64,000 nt of DNA, taken from Orrella marina (GTDB lineage: Bacteria > Pseudomonadota > Gammaproteobacteria > Burkholderiales > Burkholderiaceae_B). Below the pieces are notes generated by a model. The model was not told where the DNA came from, searched no databases, and saw only the letters and a program-made list of their open reading frames with translations. Position numbers and translations under genes: made by a program. Location: positions 2,294,001 through 2,358,000 of the forward strand of contig NZ_CP028901.1 in the NCBI RefSeq assembly GCF_003058465.1, given 5' to 3'. Of the stretch, positions 39,301 through 47,431 are shown piece after piece. The stretch's first letter is position 1, and every line of letters starts with the position of its first letter.

Positions 39301-40542
39301 ATGAATCAACCCAGATCCACCCGTGCGCCGTTGATGGATTTCGACCTCGCTCGCGAGAGGTTACTTTCTTTTGCACGCGTAATTGCCCAGGCAGAGGAAG
39401 TCTCGCTGCTTCAGGCCAATGGCCGTGTGCTTGCCCAAGCGGTCCCTTCGCCAATGGATGTACCCGGCTTTGCTAACAGTGCAATGGACGGTTACGCCAT
39501 ATGCCCAGCCAGCCCGACAACAGTTCCGATGAAACTTCAGGTGACGCAACGGATTGCTGCAGGATCACAAGGAACGGCGCTACAACCCGGTCAGGCGGCC
39601 AGGATATTCACCGGCGCCCCCGTTCCAGAAAATACCTATGCAGTCATTGCGCAAGAGAATGTGCAGCTCCTTGAAGATGGATCGGTACAGATCGACAAAG
39701 CAGTGCCCGAAGGAGAGTTTGTACGCGCTCAGGGCGAAGACATCGCCATAGGCAGTGACATCCTGACTGCCGGGAGTGTGCTCAAACCTGCGCATCTGGC
39801 GCTTGCCGCTTCAGTCGGCATCACGACGCTTACCGTTCGTCGGCGACTCAAAGTCGCTTTGCTTTTGACCGGAGACGAACTGATCGAGCCTGGACAGCCT
39901 CTTGGTCCGGGACAGATTTACAACAGCAATCGCTACTGGCTACAGGCATTGCTCACTCAACTTGGCTGTGACGTCATGGACCCCGGTATCGTCCCTGATA
40001 CCCCACATGACACTAAAGTCGCACTGCACACGGCAAGTGAACAAGCCGACCTTATCATTACATGCGGTGGGGTATCGGTCGGAGAGGAAGATCACGTCCG
40101 TGCCGCTGTCGAATCCATGGGTCACATCGATCTATGGCAGATTGCAATGAAGCCAGGCAAGCCACTGGCTTACGGAAAAGTACATGAGACTGATTTTCTG
40201 GGGCTTCCCGGAAATCCGGTTAGTGCCTATGTGACATTCGTGTTGATGGCGTTGCCATTCCTTAGGGCAAAACTCGGCATGGCCGCACCTGTACTGGCAC
40301 CTCAGCCCATGATTGCCGGGTTTGACTGGCCCAAACCCGACCGCCGCCGCGAGTTCATCAGGGTCCGTCGCCGCCGCGTCAGCCAGGGAGCAGTCGTGCT
40401 TGAACACTGGCCCAACCAGGGATCTGGCGTCATGAGCAGTGTTGCATGGGCTGATGGCCTGGTCGACATACCGGCTGGCTCAACCATCCGGGCAGGTGAC
40501 ACCGTGTCATACTTGCCCCTGTCCGATCTGATTGAGGGTTAG
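39301..40542 (+). CDS. moeA: Molybdopterin molybdenumtransferase MoeA
   Basis: Inserts molybdate into adenylylated molybdopterin; 413 residues. Visible are ANGRVLAQAVPSPMDVPGFA and NSAMDGYAI, QEDV-like residues in GAPVPENTYAVIAQENV, LLTGDELIEPGQPLGPGQIY, ITCGGVSVGEED (the MoCF-binding motif) and MKPGKPLAYG followed by LGLPGNPVSA. All are standard for MoeA. Starts 43 bases after moaA and two bases before moaD. Confidence 0.96.
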   Translation: MNQPRSTRAPLMDFDLARERLLSFARVIAQAEEVSLLQANGRVLAQAVPSPMDVPGFANSAMDGYAICPASPTTVPMKLQVTQRIAAGSQGTALQPGQAARIFTGAPVPENTYAVIAQENVQLLEDGSVQIDKAVPEGEFVRAQGEDIAIGSDILTAGSVLKPAHLALAASVGITTLTVRRRLKVALLLTGDELIEPGQPLGPGQIYNSNRYWLQALLTQLGCDVMDPGIVPDTPHDTKVALHTASEQADLIITCGGVSVGEEDHVRAAVESMGHIDLWQIAMKPGKPLAYGKVHETDFLGLPGNPVSAYVTFVLMALPFLRAKLGMAAPVLAPQPMIAGFDWPKPDRRREFIRVRRRRVSQGAVVLEHWPNQGSGVMSSVAWADGLVDIPAGSTIRAGDTVSYLPLSDLIEG

Positions 40543-40544
40543 TC

Positions 40545-40802
40545 ATGTCAGTAACGATACTTTACTTCGGCGAACTTCGAGAGCAGATCAGCCTCGCAAA
40601 CGAAACCATGGATATCGCAACCGATCACCTGACGGTCGATGGACTGCTTTCAAAACTGATCGAGAAAGGCGATCCGTGGTCGTCCGCACTCGCATCAGAT
40701 GAGCCCCTCAGGATTGCAATCAACCAGGAGATGGCCAGGCGAGACGCAGAGATTCCCGCCAATGCTGAGGTAGCACTCTTTCGCCCAGTGACCGGAGGGT
40801 GA
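40545..40802 (+). CDS. moaD: Molybdopterin synthase small subunit MoaD
   Basis: Ubiquitin-like sulfur carrier of molybdopterin synthase, 85 residues, ending in PVTGG, whose C-terminal Gly-Gly is thiocarboxylated. It opens VTILYFGELREQI, typical of MoaD. The stop codon overlaps the moaE GTG start (GTGA), as expected for the two subunits of one enzyme. Confidence 0.95.
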   Translation: MSVTILYFGELREQISLANETMDIATDHLTVDGLLSKLIEKGDPWSSALASDEPLRIAINQEMARRDAEIPANAEVALFRPVTGG

Positions 40803-41326
40803 GCAAGCTGATGACCAAGACACGCGAGGCATTTGAGGCACGGGTACAGCAAGTGCCGTTTCAGGTTGGCCAGGAGTATGAAGACTTCCTTTTAGGCGAC
40901 ACATCAGACGGCGCAGTGGCCACGTTTGTCGGGCGAGTTCGGGATTACAACTCAGGCGCTGCTGTCAAGGCGCTGGAACTCGAGCACTACCCTGGCATGA
41001 CCGAGAAGGTCATGTTGCAAGTTCTTGAGCAGGCAAAACAGAGGTGGCCGATCACGGCCGCGAGGGTTGTACACCGGGTTGGCAAGCTCAACCCAGGAGA
41101 GAACATCGTCATGGTGCTCACTGCCAGCGCCCATCGACATGCGGCGCTCGATGCCTGTGCTTTCATCATGGATCATCTCAAAACTCAAGCAACCTTCTGG
41201 AAGAAAGAACAGACACCAGATGGTTCTCGCTGGGTCAAAAGCCGTGAGTCTGACAATAGTGCTCTCAAGCGTTGGCAACAGCCCGATCAGTGCTGCGACC
41301 ACTCCGAGGAAAGGACTCGATCATGA
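40799..41326 (+). CDS. moaE: Molybdopterin synthase catalytic subunit MoaE
   Basis: Large subunit of molybdopterin synthase. Conserved parts are [44 protein letters not shown], the [20 protein letters not shown] helix and [14 protein letters not shown], containing the catalytic lysine. It is 175 codons, with a polar extension of about 20 residues after the family end. A start at ATG 40811 is an alternative to the overlapping GTG. The stop overlaps the moaC ATG. Confidence 0.94.
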   Translation: MSKLMTKTREAFEARVQQVPFQVGQEYEDFLLGDTSDGAVATFVGRVRDYNSGAAVKALELEHYPGMTEKVMLQVLEQAKQRWPITAARVVHRVGKLNPGENIVMVLTASAHRHAALDACAFIMDHLKTQATFWKKEQTPDGSRWVKSRESDNSALKRWQQPDQCCDHSEERTRS

Positions 41327-41808
41327 AGGGGCATCTGACACACTTCGATGCCAGCGGTCAGGCCCATATGGTCGACGTGGGCAACAAGCCAAGTACTGCG
41401 AGAATGGCTGTTGCATCCGGCATTATCAGTTTGTCACAGGTTTCTTTCGAGAAAGTTGTTCAGGGTGACAGCAAAAAGGGGGATGTCCTGGGAATTGCCC
41501 GTATCGCAGGGATCATGGCAGCCAAGCAAACCGGACAACTGATCCCACTTTGTCATCCGATTGGACTGACTCGAGTGGCAGTCGAGTTCGAGCTCGATGA
41601 TGCGAAACGCCAGATCCGATGCACCGCAACGACTCAAACCGTTGGACAGACCGGTGTTGAAATGGAGGCCATGACCGCAGTCAGCGTGGCTTTGCTCACG
41701 ATTTATGACATGCTCAAAGCCGTTGACCGTGCCATGGTCATCGGGTCGGTCCAGCTCGAGGAAAAACGAGGCGGAAAATCGGGTGAGTGGCGACGTAACA
41801 GTCCGTAA
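41323..41808 (+). CDS. moaC: Cyclic pyranopterin monophosphate synthase MoaC
   Basis: Second step of molybdenum cofactor synthesis, with MoaA. 161 residues from ATG 41323, overlapping the moaE stop (ATGA) and preceded by GAGGAAAGGA. Conserved: [28 protein letters not shown] [46 protein letters not shown] and [10 protein letters not shown] frame extends upstream to 41272 inside moaE and is rejected. Confidence 0.96.
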   Translation: MKGHLTHFDASGQAHMVDVGNKPSTARMAVASGIISLSQVSFEKVVQGDSKKGDVLGIARIAGIMAAKQTGQLIPLCHPIGLTRVAVEFELDDAKRQIRCTATTQTVGQTGVEMEAMTAVSVALLTIYDMLKAVDRAMVIGSVQLEEKRGGKSGEWRRNSP

Positions 41809-41828
41809 ACTCACCTGTCGCGAACATC

Positions 41829-42500
41829 CTAAGCTACCATGGCCTGCAGGGCGTCCTCGTCATGAATGACGATGCGCGCACCTTGCACTGTGATCAGACC
41901 ATCCGTCACCAGTTGTTTGAGTGATCGGGAAAACGTTTCTGGTTGCAAACCCAGTCTGGAAGCGATGGCCCGCTTGTGATAAAGAAACCGGGCCTGATTG
42001 CCCACTTTAGGCTGCCTGAGCACGTACTCAGCCACGCGCTGAACAGCGTTGCGCAAGGCGCCAGATTCTTGATCCATGAACTGTGTTTCGACCCGCTGGC
42101 TGACGTTGGCCAGCAAACGCAGCCCGAAAGCAGGTGAACGCTCGACAGCTGTCGCGAGATCAGACAGGCTCAACGCCAGGAGTTTGCATGGAAACAATGC
42201 CTGAGCCGTGGCAATCCAGCGATGGTCAGGTAGCAGTACAGACTCACCAAACGCGTCACCTGGTTTCAAAAACTCCAGGATCTTCTCCTGTCCATGGCCG
42301 GCCGGGACCGCCAGCTTGATATGGCCGTTGAGCAGAATATAGAGAAACTGGACTGGTTGGCCTTTCTCGAAGAGAGTCTCGCCACGCTTGAGACTTAGCC
42401 GCCTGGCAACGCTGGCCAGCCAGGCTAGATGAACCCGACCGACCCCATCAAAGACAGGCAAAGATGGGAGAAGATCCGTGTGCTCAAGCTGCATGTCCAT
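41829..42500 (-). CDS. Crp/Fnr-family regulator lacking the Fnr iron-sulfur cysteines
   Basis: 223 residues: a cyclic-nucleotide-type sensor domain (FLYILLNGHIKLAVPAG, GDAFGESVLLPDH) and a winged helix-turn-helix. The recognition helix has PETFSRSLKQL, with the E-x-x-S-R of Fnr proteins that contact TTGAT half sites. Only one cysteine is present, so it cannot hold the Fnr 4Fe-4S cluster; Dnr/NnrR-type regulators share this lack. Start at ATG 42500, one base after the hemN stop; an upstream frame to 42581 lies in hemN. The context and two FNR-like boxes suggest a role in low-oxygen or nitrogen-oxide response. Confidence 0.85.
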   Translation of the reverse strand: MDMQLEHTDLLPSLPVFDGVGRVHLAWLASVARRLSLKRGETLFEKGQPVQFLYILLNGHIKLAVPAGHGQEKILEFLKPGDAFGESVLLPDHRWIATAQALFPCKLLALSLSDLATAVERSPAFGLRLLANVSQRVETQFMDQESGALRNAVQRVAEYVLRQPKVGNQARFLYHKRAIASRLGLQPETFSRSLKQLVTDGLITVQGARIVIHDEDALQAMVA

Positions 42501-42501
42501 G

Positions 42502-43899
42502 TCAGATGACCTTTGAATAACGAACCATGGGCGTACCGGCACGCAAGTACTTGTCAAATCGCATGGCCACGACCCTCGCAAGAAACCTGCCTTTGGGTGT
42601 GACCTGAATCAGCTCGTCGGAAACAGTCACCAACCCGTCGCGTTCCAGATCGGCCAGAGACTCAATTTCAGTGGCGAAGTACGCGCCGGCATCAATCTCC
42701 CATCTGTGACTCATCGCCTGAAGATCAAGCTCTGACTGACACAGCAAGGAATGAATCGCATCGCGACGAACTTCGTCGTCACGGTTCATGACCAGACCCC
42801 GAATCAGTGGAAGCTCTCCACGATCAAGCGATTGTGCATACTCTTCGACTGTGCGAGCATTCTGGGCATAGACATGCCCCACCCGGCTGATGGCCGAAAC
42901 ACCTAGCGCGATCAGGTCACAGTCAGCGCGTGTGGAATAACCCTGAAAGTTACGCTGCAAAGTCCCTTGGTCCAGCGCCTGTGCCAGCTCATCATCCGGC
43001 AGAGCAAAGTGATCCATACCGATGTACACGTAGCCAGCATCCAGTAGCGTGGTGACTGCCAGCTTGAGCATCGCCAGTTTCTCTTTCGGACCGGGCATTT
43101 TCTGAGTATCAATGCGGCGCTGCGGCATGAATCGCTCAGGCAGATGCGCGTAGCTGTAGAGTGCGATCCGGTCTGGACGCCAGTTGACGACTGTTTCCAG
43201 CGTACGTGCCATCGTGACCGTATCCTGATAGGGCAGTCCATAGATCAGATCCATGTTGATGGATCTGAAACCAAGCTCGCGCGCCTGCTCCAGCACTCCG
43301 TGCGTCACCTCAGTGGGCTGGATACGATTGATCGCCTTCTGGACCCGCTCATCGACGTCTTGAACACCGATGCTCATCCTGTTGAAACCATACTCTCGCA
43401 ACAGGGCCAAAGCGCCTTCCTGCAATCTGCGTGGATCAATTTCGATCGAGCACTCAGCATCTGAAGCAAAGTCAAACGCGTCGTGCAACATGTCCAGCAA
43501 CCGACACATCTGGTCGTTGGTCAGGAAGGTCGGTGTGCCTCCACCAAAGTGCAACTGGCTAACAACTGGCTTGTCCGCAAACAAACGTCTGATCATCGCT
43601 ATTTCGCGCTCAAGATCATCGAGATAGTCATCAGCGCGACTCTTATGGCGCGTCGCAATCTTGTTACAGGCGCAGTAATAGCAGACGGTGTCGCAGAACG
43701 GAATGTGAACATACAGCGACAACGGACTCGCACTGGCACCGGCGTTTCGCGCCTTGATCGCAGCAACGTAGGCATCGGTCACAGGATGCGGTGCAAATCG
43801 GTCTGCGGTCGGATAGGACGTATACCGGGGTCCATGCCCGTCGTGACGGCTAACCAGTTCGGAGTCAAACTCCAGAGGGGTGATATGTGTCGTGTGCAT
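42502..43899 (-). CDS. hemN: Oxygen-independent coproporphyrinogen III oxidase HemN
   Basis: Radical SAM enzyme that decarboxylates coproporphyrinogen III to protoporphyrinogen IX without oxygen. The 465 residues have YVHIPFCDTVCYYCACNKI with the CxxxCxxC cluster motif near residue 65, GGGTPTFL, and the HemN C-terminal domain with NFQGYSTRADCDLIALGVSA. Regulator and hemN are in one leftward unit. An FNR-like box about 62 bases upstream of the start suggests anaerobic induction. Confidence 0.96.
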   Translation of the reverse strand: MHTTHITPLEFDSELVSRHDGHGPRYTSYPTADRFAPHPVTDAYVAAIKARNAGASASPLSLYVHIPFCDTVCYYCACNKIATRHKSRADDYLDDLEREIAMIRRLFADKPVVSQLHFGGGTPTFLTNDQMCRLLDMLHDAFDFASDAECSIEIDPRRLQEGALALLREYGFNRMSIGVQDVDERVQKAINRIQPTEVTHGVLEQARELGFRSINMDLIYGLPYQDTVTMARTLETVVNWRPDRIALYSYAHLPERFMPQRRIDTQKMPGPKEKLAMLKLAVTTLLDAGYVYIGMDHFALPDDELAQALDQGTLQRNFQGYSTRADCDLIALGVSAISRVGHVYAQNARTVEEYAQSLDRGELPLIRGLVMNRDDEVRRDAIHSLLCQSELDLQAMSHRWEIDAGAYFATEIESLADLERDGLVTVSDELIQVTPKGRFLARVVAMRFDKYLRAGTPMVRYSKVI

Positions 43900-43954
43900 G
43901 CTAACAAGATATACCCAACGGAATCGTCGTAGCGCAGCTCATCACCCCTTACAT

Positions 43955-43968
43955 TTGATCCAGAACAA
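43955..43968. promoter_or_regulatory. FNR/Anr-like box upstream of hemN
   Basis: Plus strand reads TTGAT-CCAG-AACAA, one mismatch from the FNR consensus TTGAT-N4-ATCAA; on the hemN strand it is TTGTT-CTGG-ATCAA. Centre about 62 bases before the hemN ATG. Likely bound by an Fnr-family protein, perhaps the one encoded downstream of hemN. No clear -10 was identified. Confidence 0.6.
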
Positions 43969-44048
43969 GAAGCTGGCGCAAATCCTGGAAACCTCAGGTA
44001 TCTCAGCAGGGTTTCTGCAACACGGAAAACTCGTCGGCCCAGACGCGC

Positions 44049-45050
44049 CTACAACAACGGGTTGTGGTAGGTCTGGTGAGGCCGGGAATCTTCTGAAAGG
44101 TAGTCCGTCACAGTCAGAGCCACCCCTTCTTCAAGCATCACTTCGGGGGCATACCCGATCTTGCGCATCTTGCTGATGTCGGGACATCGGCGCGAGGTTT
44201 CACCTGCCGGGGCATCAGAGCCGTGCGTCTTGATGGCGACCCCCATCGCACGACCGATACGATTCGCCAGCTGTTCAATGGTGACTTCCTCATCGTTGCC
44301 GATGTGATAGATCTCTCTGTGCCCGCCATGCTCATACATCGTCAGTATCCCCTGAACCGCATCACTCACGTAGCAGAATGCACGGGTTTCCTGTCCGGTG
44401 CCCTGTATTGGAAGATCAATCACAGTACCCTGCCCTACCTGTTGCATCAGTTCCTTTATCCTGAGCGTCAACTGCGGAATCACATGTTTGGTACCCATCC
44501 GGGGGCCGTAGACATTGTGCGGCCTGAAAACCTGCAGCTTTCTGAAGTGATCGCGCCCGTAATTCATGGCAATCAGCTCGGAAATGATTTTGGAGCCACC
44601 GTAGGAGTACCGAGGATTCAGGCTATCGGGCAGCATCAGCGGGACCGTTTCGGGTGTCGGAATCACAGTTGGTGTCTGATACGCTTCCGCTGAAGAAGCC
44701 ACGACAAGGTCTGGCACATCTGCCCGTCGACAAGCATTGACAACAGCGAGAGCCCCGCGAATGCCGACATCCAGCACGAGTTCAGGCTGTTGGTAAAAGT
44801 TCTCTGTCCCATTGACCGCAGCGAGGTGCATCACGACATCAGCACCTCTTACTGCCTCGGTCACGGCGTCTTCATCCCGGACATCGATTTCACGCATATC
44901 CAGTTCTGCACGTATGTCATGCAGTCTGTTCGCGTCACCCCTGAGTTGATTATCGATTACAACGACCGCATCTCCGGCTGTCACCAACGCACGAACCAGG
45001 TGAGCACCAATGAATCCGCTACCGCCTGTCACCACCACTTTACGCATCAT
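44049..45050 (-). CDS. NAD-dependent epimerase/dehydratase (extended SDR, nucleotide sugar)
   Basis: An extended short-chain dehydrogenase, 333 residues. The NAD site is KVVVTGGSGFIGAHLV at the N-terminus; MHLAAVNGTENF, VASSAEAYQT, the YSYGGSK active-site Tyr-x-x-x-Lys and FRPHNVYGPRMG follow. It most resembles UDP-sugar epimerases/dehydratases; the precise sugar is unknown. Not a typical GDP-mannose dehydratase, whose GITGQDG motif is absent. Last gene of the four-gene glycosylation operon; its ATG overlaps the previous stop. Confidence 0.8.
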   Translation of the reverse strand: MMRKVVVTGGSGFIGAHLVRALVTAGDAVVVIDNQLRGDANRLHDIRAELDMREIDVRDEDAVTEAVRGADVVMHLAAVNGTENFYQQPELVLDVGIRGALAVVNACRRADVPDLVVASSAEAYQTPTVIPTPETVPLMLPDSLNPRYSYGGSKIISELIAMNYGRDHFRKLQVFRPHNVYGPRMGTKHVIPQLTLRIKELMQQVGQGTVIDLPIQGTGQETRAFCYVSDAVQGILTMYEHGGHREIYHIGNDEEVTIEQLANRIGRAMGVAIKTHGSDAPAGETSRRCPDISKMRKIGYAPEVMLEEGVALTVTDYLSEDSRPHQTYHNPLL

Positions 45051-46423
45051 CAAGCCCTTCCACTCAAATTGCCAACCGCGAAGTACGAATGCCCCAGTTC
45101 GGCGTCAGACAGGTCACTGAAATGATTCCAGTAGTCATAGATGAAGGCATCTGGGTGCATAAGCCGCTGTAGCGCGATCGGTGACTGCATTCCAAGTGCG
45201 GGATGATTGTTGGCAATGACAGTTACATGTGCCTGGCTGATGGCCTCGCTGATGGAGGCTGCAACCAGCACGTCCTTGACCTGCGAACGTAATGTTTCCA
45301 AGGCGACAACCGGATCATAGACAACGATCTCGGCGTCCGGCAGCGCCAGCTTCAACAACTGCAGGACCCTTAACGACATGGAACCGCGCAAATCATCCGT
45401 CGCCGGACGCCCCTTGAAAGCCATACCCAGCAACGCAACCCTAACCCTGCCCTGGATAGCCCGGCTCTGCAACTGTTTCACGATGAAGGTTACGGTCTCC
45501 AGTGGTTGGCGCTCATTGACCAGGCGACTGGCTGCTGTAATTTCGAGGTCAATTCCGCGGGCCTGAGCACTTTGCCGAAAGATGTGAGGGTCCTTCTCGA
45601 GACACGGTCCTCCAACCAGACCAGGCAGCGCGACATTGGTTCGTTCGTAGCCAAGTTTGCCCGACGCAATCACCTCGTGAGCATTGACATCCCAGGCCTC
45701 ACACACGCGTGCCACTTCGTTGGCAAACGCGAACTGCAAGTCCCGATAGGTGTTGTCAACGAGTTTGATGATTTCAGCCGACTCAAGCGTAGTGACCTGG
45801 ACAATTGACTTGGTCAGCCGGCGAAACACTCTTTCGGCACGCTCTCGCACGGACTGATCATCCGCGCCCACGATCTGAGGCAACTGGCGCAACTCCAGAA
45901 GAGCCTTGCCTTCGAGCGTTCGTTCCGGGCAGACCGCGATCTCGAAGCGCTTGCCAGATTCGTTGAGAATCCGCGAGACAACGTTACGAGCCGTTCCGAC
46001 ATGTACAGTGGAGCGCAAAATTACCAGTGCGTCATCCTGCATGTTCCTGGCGACTTCTCTGGACGCTGCCTCAATCATGTCGAGCCGGACCTTTCCGTTT
46101 GCGTCCAGCGGTGTACCTACGGTAATGATGTAAACACTCGCCTGCGTCTGTTGTGGAAAGGCGACCACGGCCTCAAGCCGTCCGGCATCCCTGACTCGAG
46201 CCAGTGCATCAGCCAGTCCGATCTCCGAGAAATGCGGCATGGCCTGATTGGTCATGTTCACAACATCTGCGCGCTTTTCAACACCCAGCACTCTGAATCC
46301 GACTTCAGCCAGTACTGTCGCAAGCGTGAGTCCGACATAACCTAGCCCCACCACGGCGATATCAAACGGACAGTCTGTCCCTGTCTGCTGCCCGGACGGC
46401 TGAGCAGGTGGTGTCTGGCTCAT
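45050..46423 (-). CDS. Nucleotide-sugar dehydrogenase (UDP-glucose/GDP-mannose DH family)
   Basis: NAD-dependent oxidation of a nucleotide-sugar C6 alcohol to the uronic acid. The 457 residues show IAVVGLGYVGLTLATVLAEV (NAD), CPERTLEGKALLELRQLPQI, VGGPCLEKDPHIF with the catalytic Cys, and GMAFKGRPATDDLRGS in the C-terminal UDP-binding domain. Closest in pattern to WecC/VipA-like UDP-HexNAc dehydrogenases, but substrate is undetermined. It overlaps both neighbours by a few bases. Confidence 0.88.
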   Translation of the reverse strand: MSQTPPAQPSGQQTGTDCPFDIAVVGLGYVGLTLATVLAEVGFRVLGVEKRADVVNMTNQAMPHFSEIGLADALARVRDAGRLEAVVAFPQQTQASVYIITVGTPLDANGKVRLDMIEAASREVARNMQDDALVILRSTVHVGTARNVVSRILNESGKRFEIAVCPERTLEGKALLELRQLPQIVGADDQSVRERAERVFRRLTKSIVQVTTLESAEIIKLVDNTYRDLQFAFANEVARVCEAWDVNAHEVIASGKLGYERTNVALPGLVGGPCLEKDPHIFRQSAQARGIDLEITAASRLVNERQPLETVTFIVKQLQSRAIQGRVRVALLGMAFKGRPATDDLRGSMSLRVLQLLKLALPDAEIVVYDPVVALETLRSQVKDVLVAASISEAISQAHVTVIANNHPALGMQSPIALQRLMHPDAFIYDYWNHFSDLSDAELGHSYFAVGNLSGRA

Positions 46424-47418
46424 GCAAACTCCTTGTCGCTCGCCCCATATCGGGCGAGATAGTCCTCGTACATACCGCGCAATCCAGATTCAAAACTCAG
46501 TTCAGGCGACCATCCAAGCGAGCGCAGTCGCGTTGAGTCAAGCAGCTTTCGCATTGTTCCGTCCGGTTTACTCAAATCAAACTCGAACTTTCCGGCGTAT
46601 CCAACAACCTTGGCAATGGCCTGGGCAAGAGTTGCGATGGGCAGATCAGTGCCCGCACCCGCATTCAGATACCGACGCCTGGGGGTGGTACATGTATCGT
46701 ACTCGCTGCGATCAGCCTGCATGACTTTCACACAAGCCAGGGCCAGATCATCTACATGCAAGAACTCGCGCGCAGGCTTTCCACTGCCCCAGATTGTCAG
46801 CACGGGCTGCTGCTGGACTTTCGCGATATGGCAGCGACGCAACAACGCCGCCACAACATGCGAGTTATCCGGGTGATAATTGTCTCCCGGACCATAGACG
46901 TTTGACGGCACTACACATCTGAAATCCGTCGCGTGCACAATGCCATACTGACGCTCATAGGATTCGCACAGCTTGAGGCCTGCGATCTTGGCGATCGCGT
47001 AGGGTTCCGTGTTGGGATCGAGCGGCCCCGTCAAAAGAGCCTCCTCGGCAATCGGCTGTTCTGCCTGTGTCGGATAGACGCAACTTGAAGCCATGAAAAG
47101 CAGTCTTGCCGTACCCGTCTGGCGCGCCGCCTCAATCACGTTGGCCTCGATCAGCAGATTGTCATACAGAAAATCTGCCGGATAGTTGCGATTAGCAAGA
47201 ATGCCTCCAACCTTGGCTGCAGCAAGATAGACCTGATCTGGCCGGTGTTCTTCAAAGAACGCCATGACCTGAGCCTGGTTCCGCAAATCTAGTTCTGTAC
47301 TGGACCGGGTCAGCAAGACCACATCCGGCCGCCCTTCAAGCTGGCGTACGATGGCAGACCCGACCATCCCTCTGTGACCGGCTACAAACACTTTGATTAC
47401 GTTACTCATTGCTTCCAT
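46420..47418 (-). CDS. fcl: GDP-L-fucose synthase-like protein
   Basis: Converts GDP-4-keto-6-deoxy-mannose to GDP-L-fucose in its family. The 332 residues show VFVAGHRGMVGSAIVRQLE, DQVYLAAAKVGGILANRN, FMASSCVYP and EPYAIAKIAGLKLCESY (Tyr-x-x-x-Lys), NVYGPGDNYHPDNSHV and the terminal GMYEDYLA. The partner GDP-mannose 4,6-dehydratase (gmd) is not in the window, so GDP-fucose production here is unproven. A start at ATG 47409 is possible. Overlaps the dehydrogenase by four bases (ATGA). Confidence 0.87.
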   Translation of the reverse strand: MEAMSNVIKVFVAGHRGMVGSAIVRQLEGRPDVVLLTRSSTELDLRNQAQVMAFFEEHRPDQVYLAAAKVGGILANRNYPADFLYDNLLIEANVIEAARQTGTARLLFMASSCVYPTQAEQPIAEEALLTGPLDPNTEPYAIAKIAGLKLCESYERQYGIVHATDFRCVVPSNVYGPGDNYHPDNSHVVAALLRRCHIAKVQQQPVLTIWGSGKPAREFLHVDDLALACVKVMQADRSEYDTCTTPRRRYLNAGAGTDLPIATLAQAIAKVVGYAGKFEFDLSKPDGTMRKLLDSTRLRSLGWSPELSFESGLRGMYEDYLARYGASDKEFA

Positions 47419-47431
47419 TTGTCAACGTCAT

